A stretch of DNA of 64,000 bases. Origin: Sanderia malayensis. Lineage: Eukaryota > Cnidaria > Scyphozoa > Semaeostomeae > Pelagiidae. The stretch covers positions 186,001-250,000 of the forward strand of contig RQOL01000855.1 of the NCBI GenBank assembly GCA_013076295.1. The letters are read 5' to 3'. Made by a program: the position numbers and the translations under genes. The notes under the pieces were generated by a model, which saw only the letters and a list, made by a program, of their open reading frames with translations, searched no databases and was not told the DNA's origin. Below are positions 40,231-53,010 of the stretch, one piece after another. The first letter of the stretch is position 1. The number at the start of each line of letters is the position of its first letter.

Positions 40231-42070
40231 GTTTAGAGTAGTTTGGTTGCGGTGTGTCTGACGATTGATCTTTGGCTCCACGCCATGCCCCAAATCTGTT
40301 TTCCGCCAATATACAGAGGTAATTCGTGTTTCGTTAATAACAGAAGTGTGGGGTGGGTGGTTCTAATCGCTGGACCCCACGACCAGGTGAAAAGCGGACC
40401 CACAACCCAAAATACGACCCCTGTTTTAAAACTGCTCAATTCGCATTATTTGCCCTGTAACTATTGTATCGAAGTCAAAGGCACTGTTTTGAAGTATAAA
40501 ACGCAAAAAGTATAAATTATAAAATTTGGTGATCATATGAGCAGAAATAAATGCTTTTTGAGTAAGCAATTTTGTCGAAAAACGCACATGGTCGCTACAA
40601 ATGAGGCTTAGGAAACGTACGCTGAGGCTTTTCATGTCGCAAACAAGACAAATGCGATGGCGGTAATCGAATTCCTGTGGAACGACGGCATACACATTGC
40701 ATCCTAATCAGAATTCCATCCTTTTCAAAAAGTTACACAATTCCTTTCCCATAAAGCCAACAAAGGATGCAACAAGTGTCATTTTCAGGCAGAATGAGAC
40801 AATCCTATTGCTGCTGACAAAATGAGTTATCTTGCAAATAAATTTTGGTGCCAACTGAGAACAAATAATGAAGTTGGACAGCATGCAGAAGATTACAAGA
40901 GTGCCAAGTATAGGTGCAAAGCAAATGAAATTGCAATAAGAAATGGGCTTTGCTACTCAGAGCATCCACCTTTTCCATAACAGCATCTTGCTGCAATGTA
41001 TGCAGTTGACTGTACACAAAATGACATGTCTTGCACAGAATGCAAGAAAATGGTTGGTATACTGTCACTGAAGCAAACAGGGAGAAAATCAGTGCATGAG
41101 AAAAACTATTGAAGTGCTTGGAGATTGTTCTTGGACAAACAACAACAAACGGTTGAACAGAACAACAGTGACATTTTATGCTGTTTTATACATCAGAATA
41201 TGCTAAGGCAGTTGCCATATATAAGGCCTTTTTGTGTTCTTTCAATGACTGTATTCCTGAGCTGATAAATCAGGTGAGATGAGATTGTTATTGTTTTAGC
41301 AAGAAATTATAGCAGGGAATTTACATCACCGAAAACCGAATTAATTAATTGTACACCCTTACAACTTAACAGCTGTAAGGGTGTACAATTGCAGAAATCC
41401 ACTAAGTGAAATTACGGAAATGTGCAAACAGACTAAATGCAGCAAGCATTCCAAAACTGCGAAGAAACTTGTGTAGTTTTATGTAGTGCTTCGGAAGATA
41501 TATGGAAAATTGAATATGTCAATAAACCATCATATGGATTTACATATCCCAGACAAAATTGAAAGATTTGGACAAAGTCATGGGCGTTAGTGTTTTGGTG
41601 CTGAGAGATTGAACAGTGTGCTTATATCAACAACTTCAAATAGCCATTCAATCGAAAAAGAGTTGTTTGTAAAGTTTCTGTCTCAAAAACATTATCTGGC
41701 AAAGATCTCTTTCAAAGCCTTCCTCCAGCTATGAAGTTAACAATCACTGATAATTGTGTCAATATTGACACACCTCTTGCAAGTTCTTCTGAAGACAATA
41801 CGAATGGTGTAGGAATATCAGGCTAGGGAATTCATGTCAAATTCAGGACAACAAAACAATGATTGCTTTGATAAACAAAGGCAAATGGAGAGAATTGAAA
41901 GCACCATTTTAGTTAAGAAGACAGCTTTACTTCCACCAATGCAAAAACACTTGTGCACGGAAGCTGAATTTTGAATGTATACATCAATGTATACAAATCT
42001 CCACAAACAATTTGCAGACCTGTTTGAGGAGGACCTGCAACATGTTTCATCAAAATAGACAAAGTACACT
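40231..42070. other. Decayed coding-like sequence, no recognised gene
   Basis: Plus-strand frames interrupted by stops (for example around 40830-41060, Cys-rich with 'CTECKKMVGILSLKQTGRKS') look like a dead transposon protein. A perfect 17-bp-arm hairpin sits at 41347-41390. I found no intact gene or TIR pair. Confidence 0.3.
41347..41390. repeat. Perfect 17-bp inverted repeat with 10-nt loop
   Basis: Arms 'aattgtacacccttaca' and 'tgtaagggtgtacaatt' are exact complements around 'acttaacagc'. It could be a tiny foldback element. Confidence 0.85.
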
Positions 42071-42902
42071 TGGTGTATTGTTAATGGTATTTAACAATTA
42101 ATAGATCACAGCGATCATGTTGCATTGATAGCACAATATGCAAAGGCATATTGGGCTATCAATGAGGGTGAACAACCTAAGCCATATTTCTGCAAACTTA
42201 ATTGTCAAAATAATTACTCTGAAAAGACTGTCCATGTACAACACCACTGCAACCCATTGGAAATTACTCTTTTCTGTCACAGGCTTAAAATTCGAATTCT
42301 CTCAAAATATCTTGGTTTGAATTTAGGGTTCCAGTCTTTGGCTATAGGCAAAGCTTCTGCAATCACATCGTTTGTTTCACCCTTGCGTACAACAATTTGA
42401 CAGCCCGCATTGATTTTAACAAGAAAAAACAGGAGTGCGTACCTTGAGGTGGGATAGGTTGCATCTAAGAGTGCCAGCTTGTCGACATAGCTTGTCAATA
42501 ATCTTTGCTGCCATTTCACTTGATAAACAAGCAATAACGAGTTATGTTGATCTTCTTCGCAATCTTCATCACTCTCTTCATTTATGCCCAATGCCTCTTC
42601 ACTTAACATTACAGTGTTCTTCTCTGTTACGTGCGAGTCTTATTAGGTTGTGGGTGGTATCTATAATGTGCAAGGTTTTAATGATCATAATTCATGCTTT
42701 TGCTAAATAATTAAAACATGTGCACTTGAAAAAGATCAGTTATATTAGATTAGGAATATGAAACAACAAAACAGATGGAAGCTTGTATCTATTGTCATTC
42801 TATCTATCAAGACAACGAGACTTGGGGTTCTCTGACTTTAGTGTTGAAAAGCTAATTTCTCCTTGTGTACTTTGTTTAGCCTTCACAAGTAAATATTTTC
42901 AT
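42071..42902. other. Intergenic stretch, no supported gene
   Basis: The minus-strand frame at 42277-42609 is acidic at its N-terminus and may be another transposon remnant, but I recognise no motif. Confidence 0.25.
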
Positions 42903-43150
42903 TACCATAAATCCTTGAATAAGCCCAGCAAAAACAAAACTTTAGTCTGCTTTTTGTTCAATATTAAACAAAATAGAACCTCTACGATGCGGCCAATCAA
43001 TGAAGGTTTAAGCTTGGTTTAAACTTGCTGCTATTTGCAATACATTCACTAAACAACTTCAATGTCTGGATACTTGGGCTCAATATCCTTGCGGCTTATT
43101 CGAGGGGAGGGCTTATTCAGACGTGGGGGCTTAATCAAGGATTTACGGTA
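42903..43150. mobile_element. MITE, 'GCTTATTCGAGG/TTTACGGTA' family, copy 3
   Basis: The left end taccataaatccttgaataa is the near inverse of the right end ttaatcaaggatttacggta. The interior shares 'tttgttcaatatta', 'cttgctgctatttgcaatac' and 'gggctcaat.tccttgc' with 20604-20871. Confidence 0.8.
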
Positions 43151-43581
43151 ACTGTAATATAGAGAAATACAGGAAGAGAAAATTTACAGAAAATACTTGG
43201 TTCCAATAGAATTTTGCCAGAAAAACAGCAAAACCCTACCTTCATCAGGAGAATCTATGTGAAGTGTGTGCTGAGCAGTCACAGCTGATCCTCTTTCATC
43301 ATTTTGAAAGTTACAATTTCTCTGACCATTGTTTCCAGCTCTCAAAAGTACTAAAGTACAATGCTAAAGTACAATGTTTTCAGTGAGGTAAGCTGAGGAG
43401 ACAAACAAGAAATTTCTGATGTTAGGTTTGGAAATTCTATCTGAAAATACTCTCCAAATTGTGTTGCAAAAAAAGAAAAAGAAAAAAAGTAAACAAGGCA
43501 CTTACAACAACAACATACTTTTAATTTTCTGAAATACATCCATTTTGATTAGGAATGATATCCGAGTTGCATGTGAAGGCT
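43151..43581. other. Spacer and presumed PIGV 3'UTR
   Basis: Non-coding. It lies downstream of the PIGV stop on the minus strand. No feature stands out. Confidence 0.35.
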
Positions 43582-45471
43582 TTATGTCCATGGGTAGAAA
43601 TTACAGTGCAATAGGAGACCAACCAATGAATAGGAAAGAAAAAATGAAAGCAGAAGACCAGCCTTTGAACAAAGTGAGAATCTTCTGAGATCCATACTTG
43701 AGTTCAGTAAAATCTTTGCTGCAAACCAATAAATGAAGGGAGTCGACGAAAAAATCATTCTTGTCAGCACCTGAAAATATAAGGCATGTTGTGTAGCAAG
43801 GAAATCCTACTAACACTCATGTGTGGAAGTTAAAACAGAATTCTAGAACTAACCTGAACATGAATATTTACAAGCCCAAACGTAACAAGAAATGCCAAAT
43901 GACAGGCATAGGGAAATACTCTTGCAGTCTGGTAGGCTTTGGCATCATTACCCTGATGTGATAACCTGTGGTATGCAAAAATATAAAATCACAAACTGCA
44001 CATTTCATTATCAAATCAAATAATCCTCTCTATTCATTGTACAATAAAACTGAAACATGACGAGATACCATCAATTATATTCAGTATTTTTCTGTTTCAC
44101 CTTTAATCTTCATAATAAGATGTTTTGGTAAGCAGCTAGATTTCCTACTCCTTTGAGTGCTTAACATGCAATCAAACTATAAGAACATTTTACACCCAAT
44201 ACAAAATTTAATGATATATGAACCACCTGTTTTCTGCTTGATCTTCTGTACAGAGATATTCAATCAGTCCTGCAGTTCCTCCATTTGCAGCAAAATAAGA
44301 CCACACAGCCGAGTAAGAGAGGAGAATGGTTGGGAAGGCCAGGAAGAAATTAGGGATTTGTTTCACTTCATAATATTGAAAAGGACCAACATTCCAGTAG
44401 AAATTCTGTACGTAGTTGTAGGAAAAAGGAATTGTTTTCTGGCACCAATGGTCTTTGTCTTCTGTTGTTATTGATGCAGACTTTAAGCAATAAAGTGCAT
44501 AGCCATACATTTGAAACAGTACAAATGAGGCCAGGGTTAAAACAACACCAATTCCTGATGCTAGTATTACTCCAATAACCCTCTGGATTACAATAGTCTC
44601 CTTCAATTTCCAAGAATTAGTTGATTTATCCACTTTGATAAGCAACTGCAAGACATCACGTACAGCCATGCAAAGGAGAAACCCAGCAGACAAGATACCA
44701 TTTGATCTTGTAAATGAACCCAGACTGAACAAGACACCAGCTTTAAGATATCTGGATGGACAATTACTGCTTTCTAAATAATACATTGCCATCAGTTGCA
44801 GGCAAACATACAAGGACTCAGTATATGTTGCCATGTTGAAAACATTTGCTGGATTGGTGCAGAATAACAAAACGGCTATGTTGCCAATTGTTGGGCCTTT
44901 GGCATTGCATGTTAGTTTGTGAAGGAATGATGCAGCAAGTGAGAATATTGCAATGTTCATCAGACATGATACAAGGTACATGGATGCAAGTCTTCCTAAA
45001 AGTGAGTAGGAAATTACAGACACAAAGTCTGCAATTTTTGATAGCAGTGCAGGCAGTAATGGAAAGAAGGCCATAAACTGTTCGTATTCGTAGCCGAAGT
45101 AACTAACATGGAGGAAAAATACTGAGTCCCAGTTGCCAAAGCCACTAAGTGAATTCAAGACGAATTTATCCAGCAAAGTGTGATTTTCGTCAAGATTTAA
45201 AACAGTAAATTCCTTCTTTTTATCTTCTCTGATATTTCTTGACAACACACTTTGTGAAAATGAAGAGGAGTCGTATTTAGACCCAATACCAATGAATGCA
45301 ATCTGTCGCAAAAATAGAAAAAAATGTTTAGGCCATAAATCCATATTTGCAAAGCACAGAGAAATAAAAAGCATAAATAAAAAAAGAACATTTGGTAAGG
45401 AGAATCACCTGAATAATCAAAAGAGCTATTCTTGAAGATAATGCAACCTTGACAGGGTTTAGATTTGCCAT
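43582..45471 (-). CDS. PIGV: GPI mannosyltransferase 2 (PIG-V), complete, 4 exons
   Basis: Minus-strand exons 45409-45471, 44227-45302, 43854-43965 and 43582-43770 join in frame to about 479 aa (human PIG-V is 493 aa). The enzyme adds the second mannose to the GPI anchor precursor in the ER membrane, using dolichol-phosphate mannose. The translation is strongly hydrophobic with many membrane segments. It has the luminal 'FGNWDSVFFLHVSYFGYEYE' motif containing the conserved W-D needed by this GT-C-type family. Further marks are 'FPLLPALL', 'RSNGIL' and the C-terminal 'LLLHCNFYPWT'. All splice sites are canonical and the start ATG sits at a clean MANLNP N-terminus. Confidence 0.93.
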
Positions 45472-46120
45472 TCTTATCCAAACGGCAGCCCATGAAATGA
45501 GAAAAATTGAAGGAGATGAGAAAGCCTCGTGCTTGTCGTCTCTATCGACTTGACTTGACGAGTGACGACTCCTCTCCTCTTCTCCTCCAGACCTCCACCC
45601 ACCACGAGGTGTGGTGATGGGGAAAGGAAGTGCTCTGCGTAGTGCGCGCTTTTTGTTTGTTACATTGGGAAACTCCCTAGGGGTGCCAATTTGGGATAAC
45701 TTATGCCATTTTAGGCTAAAATATGCCCCAACACAACATGAAGTAACTCGTTGAGTGTGTACAACGTCAAGCCACAAAACTATCGCCTGTCATCAAAGAG
45801 CTCCCCTACAAGGAAAGATTACAGAAATTGGACCTCCCTGGCTCGAGGAGATATCATTGAGACCTACAAGCACGTGGCAGGAAAATATGCAAAACAACAA
45901 GTTCGAAATATGCCAAATTTAAGGAACATGCCAAACAGATATTTTATATGCAAAGCAACTTCAAAAAGTGTCAAATATGCTAAATCTGGCATATAGTATG
46001 CCAATATGGCTGAAACTCGGTCCTAGGTCATGACATCATAGGAATTAACCTCCAAAATAATTCAAAAAAATTCCAAAGAAAAAAATTGGTATAGAAATTG
46101 ATATTAAATAAAACAAAAAT
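45472..46120. other. PIGV 5' flank and hexosaminidase 3' flank
   Basis: About 650 bp lies between the PIGV start and the stop of the first hexosaminidase, both on the minus strand. The part next to PIGV (45540-45660) is less AT-rich and probably holds its promoter. No clear core element is seen. Confidence 0.35.
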
Positions 46121-49100
46121 CTAGTTCTCCCATTCTTCGAGGCAGAATTTTCCCTTTACCACTGGCTCTGCAGGAATTCCACGACTGAAAAAAATTCAAA
46201 ATTATTCAATGCGAAAATGCAGGTCTTCCAACTTCTACATGTACCATTGGAAGAAACGTAAGTAAGCTGTTTGTTTATTGAAGCTCACATATACCTTATA
46301 TATCTACATCTATGCTCCCATATCCTCTGCATCGCATTTTCTGCATTTCGAACTGATTTTGCACTCCACAGTCGTTCGCCTACAGCAAGACCACGCGCCC
46401 TAAAAAAACAACGAAAATCACAAGTTTGGCAATCACATTTCATTCAAAACTCATGAAAGAAAGCGTATAGTATTCGCATAGAACTCTTTATAAAACCAAA
46501 TCAATCCAAATCGTTTTTTCACATGGTTCTATTCGAATAGAAAAAGTAGGGTATGAATTGAACGAGGCATAACTTGCAAATAGAGATTATTCCAACAAAC
46601 TGTGTTATGCCAGGCTTTTTGTCAGTGTACACGTTTTTTTATATAAGAAACCGCTTTATAAGAAACTCACTGGTAAAAGGCCAAAAAAATTAAGAAACTT
46701 TCACTGGTAAATGAAAAATCACTAAGAAACTTTTCAATTTTTTATTCTTGTTTGAAATACGGAAAATAACCACTGTACATGGTAATATCAATATCAAGGG
46801 AGTAGATATGATGCTTGCTTATTGATTAATGTTAGATAAACAACTATATTAAATCGATTTTCCAGCCTAACCTTACTTTTCACTTGTTTTCCGATGTTTT
46901 TGATTCTATGCGTGCGCTTTTCAAATATTCAATTAAGAAACTTTTAAGAAACTTTTACTGGTAATATGTGTCAAAAAATGCCCTGAAATTAAGAAACTTT
47001 CACCGGTGAAGCTTTAGCCAGGTTTCTTATAAAAAAACGTGTAACGTAACTGTATCGTTTCAAAAATATTACTATATATTATTACGTATATTACAACATA
47101 CCAGGTTCGTGATAGGATGTTGGTTGCATCAACGTATTCCCCCCACATGGCTGCAGTACCACCAATCACAAGTCGCTTTTGCTCTTCTGTACCTGCAATA
47201 GAAGTGTTTTACATAACATTAAAACGTGAATGCTTGTCTACAACGTCTAATGATAAGATAAAAGAATTATGGTAGGAAGAGCAATGAAATTTCACTGCAT
47301 ATACAAAAATCACCTTGAAACTCCTCTGGATCGCAGAAATAAAACTGCAATAAAAATTCGTAGCAAAATTGAAAAAGATGTTCAAAGAAATACTAAAAAT
47401 GGATTTAAGGCTTAGATCAATAGATTTTGAATTTTCTTAGTCGAAATACAACAGATTTTATCTATATGCAATAAAAGAGTCAACCGTAGAAAAATAAATG
47501 ACAAATCCTTTGTTAAGGGCCCCCGGCATTTATTCATGTTGGGAGAAATGTTAATGCAACAGGTGGGTCAAGAAATTGTACTGACCTCGGGCCAATCCAT
47601 GCCATAGTTGATGTAGTTAAGATACCAACAGGCTGATAAAATTGCTTTATGTCCCTTCTTGGTAATATTTGTCAATTCCTCTTTCCAGTTACCAACCCAT
47701 ACGTTCACTACAGTGTTACTGTCCAGCTAAAATAAAAATAAAACAGTTGTTTATGTTTGTTTGGAAACTTTTTACGTGCCTATTTCACTGTGGAGCATTG
47801 GTTGAGATTTGATTTCAATTTGAGATTATACAACAACGTTTTTGTACCTCCACGTTATTGTCGAATATATCTTGCCATACGATGTAATGCTTCTGCAAAT
47901 TATCAACTATCTTTATCAACCTATACAGACGGAATAAAATAGAAATACGGCACTAAAGTATAGTACACTGCAATAGGCCAAGCCAAGTCAAGCATACTAA
48001 ACTAATATATTCGTACTTTTCAGCATAATATTGCTCTAGTTTTTCATATGTTTCGATACTGTGTGACTTCATCCAATCTTTGATTGTTTTACTTTGTTTC
48101 CTGAAAGTTAAATATAATGATAGCATGATAAGTAAAATAGTGAATGATTTATAATATCAAAATTCAAACATCATTCTAAATTATATTCTAAGAAAATGCG
48201 TAGTGAAGCTATTTTTAAATAATTTTCTGATGATTGCTTGTTTTAGACAAGTGTACAACTGATGAAAAGATATCGAAATTACCAGCAAGTGAAGTCTACT
48301 TCATCAGCTCCCAAGTGAACATATTTATCTGGAAACACTTCAGCTACTTCACTGAATAATTTAGTTAAGAACTGATAGTTTTTGTCTTTCGTAGGATCGA
48401 TAGGTCCGTAATTTCTACAATAAATCAGAAGTCCTATTACAATTAACATCCAAAAACAATTCAAAGAAGATTTAATCGATTGCCATAGTCAAGAAAAAGA
48501 TGAAAGAAAACAAATCCATACGGCCATTGGAGGCTCGCGGGCGAATTTACGAAGGCTTCAATCTTTATTTGAGATGAAGCAATGGTAATATCCGCGTAAT
48601 TCTTATTCAAATTACTTTCAATTCTCAAATGAGCCTTCAACAAGATGGTGTCCCATCTGCTTTACCGCGCGGAGCCTGGTTCGCACTCTAGTGTATATCA
48701 TATCTTATATCTATGGCCATCTACAACTGGAAGTGCGAGCAAGCGAGACATTTAGAGTACTAGAATTTGTTATTTTATAAACCAACTCTCTGTTGTTGGG
48801 CTTGACCAGAATGTTGTCGTTATACCAATTGCACGGGTCAGCACGCTTAAAATTGTCTACTGTTCGTTGTATTTAGAAATAATTCAACATTGGTAATCCA
48901 AAAATCAGTCATTATTAGGTAAATGACTGACAAAAGTCAGATATTAAGCGCCCAATGCCTTTATTCAAAATTGTTAGAACTTGACCGATGCGCTAAAATG
49001 AATCTACTCTCATTCAGTTCAGTTTTAAAAGATCCACAGAACAACCAATTTAAGTAACTACATCAGGTATGTAATGGCATTTAATTGGGAAGAGCGTTTG

Positions 49101-51835
49101 AAAAGAAAACGTTTATTCAAAACATAACGACAATCTAGGTGTGAGCATACCCATTTCCACAATCTGTTAAGAGACCATCAATCGCCTTCCATGACTGTGT
49201 GTGTCCCTGCAAACAAATGAATCAGCATCAAATTGTATGCATATCTCAAGAATTTTACGTAAAGACTTTAGATTGGTCTCCATATAGAGACATAGTATAC
49301 ATACACACAGTGTTTCAAAAAAGCTCTCTGACAAATGAAAACCGCTTTCCTAACTTTCTGCATGCAACACTTCAAAACATATAGAAACCAGGCTGCAAGG
49401 CCAGAAAAGTATTAAAGTCAACCTGATATGTTATGTCAAATTCTTCTGCAGCTCTCATTATCTCAACCGAGAAGAGAAATGAAAACTCGGTCGATATAAT
49501 GAGAGTTCGAGATATCTAAAGAAACTAATATGGTGTTGATCTTCTTGGGAAGTATAAACTTGCTCGAGATAGCACGATCTTCGAGACAGCGAAAGTCAGT
49601 TGCATATACTTGTTATACATTTAACGATACTCACTGGTGTGTCGAATTCAGGAATGACTCGAATGCCTCGGTTTCGTGCGTAGTGAATCAAATGCTTCAC
49701 ATTATCTGGGGTGTACACGTGAGTACGTGTATTTGTCGCTCCCTGTAATAACAGCAATTGAGATTATAAGTTGTTATCATGAAACAAAGTTTCAAATTTA
49801 ACTCGAATGCTCGAAAGACACAAGCAAAGCGTGTACCTTATTGCTTAATTCTGGGAAGGTCTTGCTCACAAATGGAAACGCCGGGTCGTCCACGATATGC
49901 CAGTGAAGCACGTTGAATTTACTGTACGACATTGCATCCTGAAACAAGGCAGTATTATCAGAAGGAAACCACAGTCATTCACTGACACTTGAATTAAGTT
50001 GTATAGGCAAGCAAGTAAAGACAGCTGGGGTTGGTGTCTCAGGCTAATTTCTGCATATGAAAACCCCATAAAAATTGTAAAGCATCGTTGGAAGAATTAT
50101 TATTATTTCATGCATATAAACACGAGCAGACACCCGGATAAATGTTAATGCTTGTTTGTTAATTGAAGTTTCCCTCGTCAAATTAGCGTCATGTACATTG
50201 ATTTCAGCGCATTGAGAGGAGAGGCCGGGAGGGTGTATGATGCATACTTACTAAGAATTTCTCTATAGTTTTCACAGACAAATAATGTCGAGATGTGTCG
50301 ATGAGGAATCCTCGATGCTTGAACCTCGGCCTGTCTACAATTCTCGTTTTCTTTGCAAAGTACTTAAAAACAAAGATTCTTAGCTTTAGCTTGAGTCAAT
50401 TTCAGTCACACGGGGATATCAATGAATGTGAGTGCACAAACTGATTTCAATGCGATTCTGGTTGTTTCTTGGTTGAATGAATAAAAGAGCAATGTGCAAG
50501 TGTACTACAATGCATGTTAAAAATTGTTTACTTGCACACCTTGTTCTCATTGTTTCTATAGACCAGCTGACTGAATGTCTCAAGTCCTAAAAAATAAACG
50601 AAACAAATAAAAATTAGCACCGTTCTGAAAAATCCCAAAATCCATAATAATTATCATGCCGTTCGAATTTTAGTTTCACTGACGTTCTTCACCAAGGTAG
50701 AAAAGAAAATTGATTAAAAAAAAGTGTGACAAAGCAAAGCAAAATCAAGGAAAAACAGCATTTTGCAAAAATGTTCATTTGAGTAAAGTTTGCAACGTAG
50801 TCAGCATGATACCTCGTAAAGCACCCCAAATGGTGGTTGCTTGGAGAGAGGACGATGGCGCATTCACTATTAGATTATCTAAAAAATAACACATCATTTA
50901 GAACATCAGTTTAGTCACGTGAAAAGTAAAGCAAAACAAAGCAGAACAGAGCAAAGTAGAGCCAAAAAAAGAAAGGCAAGGTATAGATTGAGTTAGATCA
51001 AAATAAATCGACATTAAGTAATGAAAGAATAGGCAACACAAGTAGAAGAAAGATAAAGTAAAATGAAGAAAAAACATAGCAAGCATAATCAAGATGAAGT
51101 AAAAGAAAGTAGAATGAAAAAGAATGAACTTAGGTACAGAATAGTAGCAAACAAAACTAAAATTAATTTTGATAATTGTTGCCCCGAATGTTTTACAGCT
51201 GACGCTCGCAATCTCAAACATTTGCTTTCTCAAATGATTTTCCATTTCCCTTCGTTTTTACACAGTCTAATTAGGATAGGATATGCATTATTTCGAATAT
51301 TCGCTATCTCTACTTAATTCCCGTTGAGAGTTCAAGATAGATAGTTCTTACAAGATTCATCCATGTCCAGTTTTAGTTCTGCTTCCTCTGTCCTGACATT
51401 CACTTCCAAACCGATGATAACGCTATGCTCGTGGTTGCCAGCAGCATTGGTCGTCTTGGGGAACGTGAGCGAGCGATATCTCTCAAAAGCGGAGCTCAAA
51501 ATATTCGAAGTCTTTCCGGTCGCTCTGAATTTGAAATTACTATGGTCTATCGAGAAGTAAACATCCTCTGGGTGCTCTTCTTGAGGCTTAGGCCACAGCG
51601 ATCCCTTGACATAATCATCATCAAGTTGGACATGCTCTAACTCTCCATATTTCAGTTTCGTGGTACGCTTGTCGCCAAGGTTGGCATTGCAGTTCTTTTG
51701 AGGTGTCTTGTTGTAATGTATCGGCTCTGATATTGAACAACGTTTCCTGCTCCTGTTAAGAGATGGCCTTTCGCAATCAACAGCAAGAACCAGGCACAGT
51801 AAAATGCAGCAGTATAGTAGGCATTGTAGTACCAT
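46121..51835 (-). CDS. Beta-hexosaminidase, tandem copy 1, 15 exons, about 564 aa
   Basis: Minus exons: 51352-51835, 50813-50878, 50540-50586, 50252-50362, 49837-49938, 49635-49742, 49151-49206, 48283-48414, 48017-48100, 47848-47920, 47586-47726, 47314-47344, 47102-47192, 46295-46399, 46121-46184; 1695 nt in frame. Lysosomal GH20 exo-enzyme releasing terminal GlcNAc/GalNAc from glycoconjugates. A hydrophobic signal peptide ([20 protein letters not shown]) leads into a basic linker and the GH20 N-terminal domain (WPKPQE). The TIM barrel has '[13 protein letters not shown]', '[11 protein letters not shown]', 'FDTPGHTQSW' and the catalytic Asp-Glu pair in '[13 protein letters not shown]'. '[12 protein letters not shown]' and 'GERLWS' follow. 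An in-frame ATG 48 nt upstream is possible but would put polar residues before the signal. Family length is normal. HEXA versus HEXB cannot be told by eye. Confidence 0.95.
46630..47041. mobile_element. MITE family 'CACG-T8', copy 2, in hexosaminidase intron
   Basis: Left TIR CACGTTTTTTTATATAAGAA, right end ...GGTTTCTTATAAAAAAACGTG, TA on both sides (46628-46629 and 47042-47043). Internal 'aagaaacttt.actggt' words match the PLK1 intron copy at 13907-14305. It lies in the intron between exons 13 and 14. Confidence 0.85.
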
Positions 51836-53010
51836 TTTATGACTACAAATACTTGTTTTAGTCCTTTGGGAAATAAAACACATGCAAAGTTAATGATTTT
51901 ACTTCCAATTCCCAAACTGTTTGGTGGGTTAAGAAAACTTAACATTTCTATTCCAATATCTTCCAATGTTGAAGTCAGTGAACAGAAACACCAGTGGAGC
52001 GGATAGCATCGGTGAACAACTTAAAAAGGTACCTGTTCTCTTTTATCTTACAGTCGGAGCTAACAAATCAATCTTCAGTTAAAAATCAAATAAAACAAAT
52101 CAAGTTTGACCCATTTTGAGCAATGGCAGGGTGGAGCTGAACACTATTTAAACCTTGAGAATAAAAAGGTGTTACTCGAAATCTCACACCAATGCAACCA
52201 TTAGCCAGAAAACGAATTAATCTGCAGTGATTTTCGGAGAAATATCTCCAAAGGTCAAAAACGTTAAAAATCAAATGTTTTTCATGATCGGTGCTAACTG
52301 AACGGGTAGGGCATGACCGTAGAGAAACGCAAAATGAATGGTTTTGCTAACGGATTTGGTTTCTTCATTTGAATATTGTACCACATGAAATGAGCCTACA
52401 CTGATTGAGCTGAACGTAATATTAATTGCCCACTTTTTCTCTGTTTTCAATTAAGAACATTATCCCATAAAAAGACAACATGAGTAAATACTATTTGACT
52501 CATGAAAATAATACATGGCTAATTGAAATGGATAAAAGCTATTGATTGAATTGAATGTAGGAATGACTTACTGCACAGTCTTCCTATTTCGAAGCCTCTG
52601 AAAGGATGTGTCAATAATTTGAACACTTCGACAAAAAGGTGCGCACAAACACGATACAATATTCTGGTTGTGACAATAAGAAACTTTGCTAATTCGAAAC
52701 CTTTCAATTGAAATTCAACAACAACACTATACTAACATATGAAGATCAAGAAAAAGGCAAGTGTAAGCATATTACACATGTAGGCAGATTTAAGTACGAG
52801 ACAATTGAAAAAACAGCTGAGCTTGCTGAACATATTCTCATCATCAAACACAAATTGAAGAAATTGTTTCTTAATGCTAATGATCAAAATATTTAATGAT
52901 AAAAAAGGAATCAGCTTAAATCAGCAAGTAATGGTGCACATTATATTAAACGTACTCGAGAGAATTATCATCACAATTAGAAAATTACCGTAGATGACCA
53001 AATGGTCAGT
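51836..53010. other. Spacer between the two hexosaminidase genes
   Basis: About 1.2 kb containing the promoter and 5'UTR of the first copy and the 3'UTR of the second. AT-rich; no repeat family or gene recognised. Confidence 0.4.
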
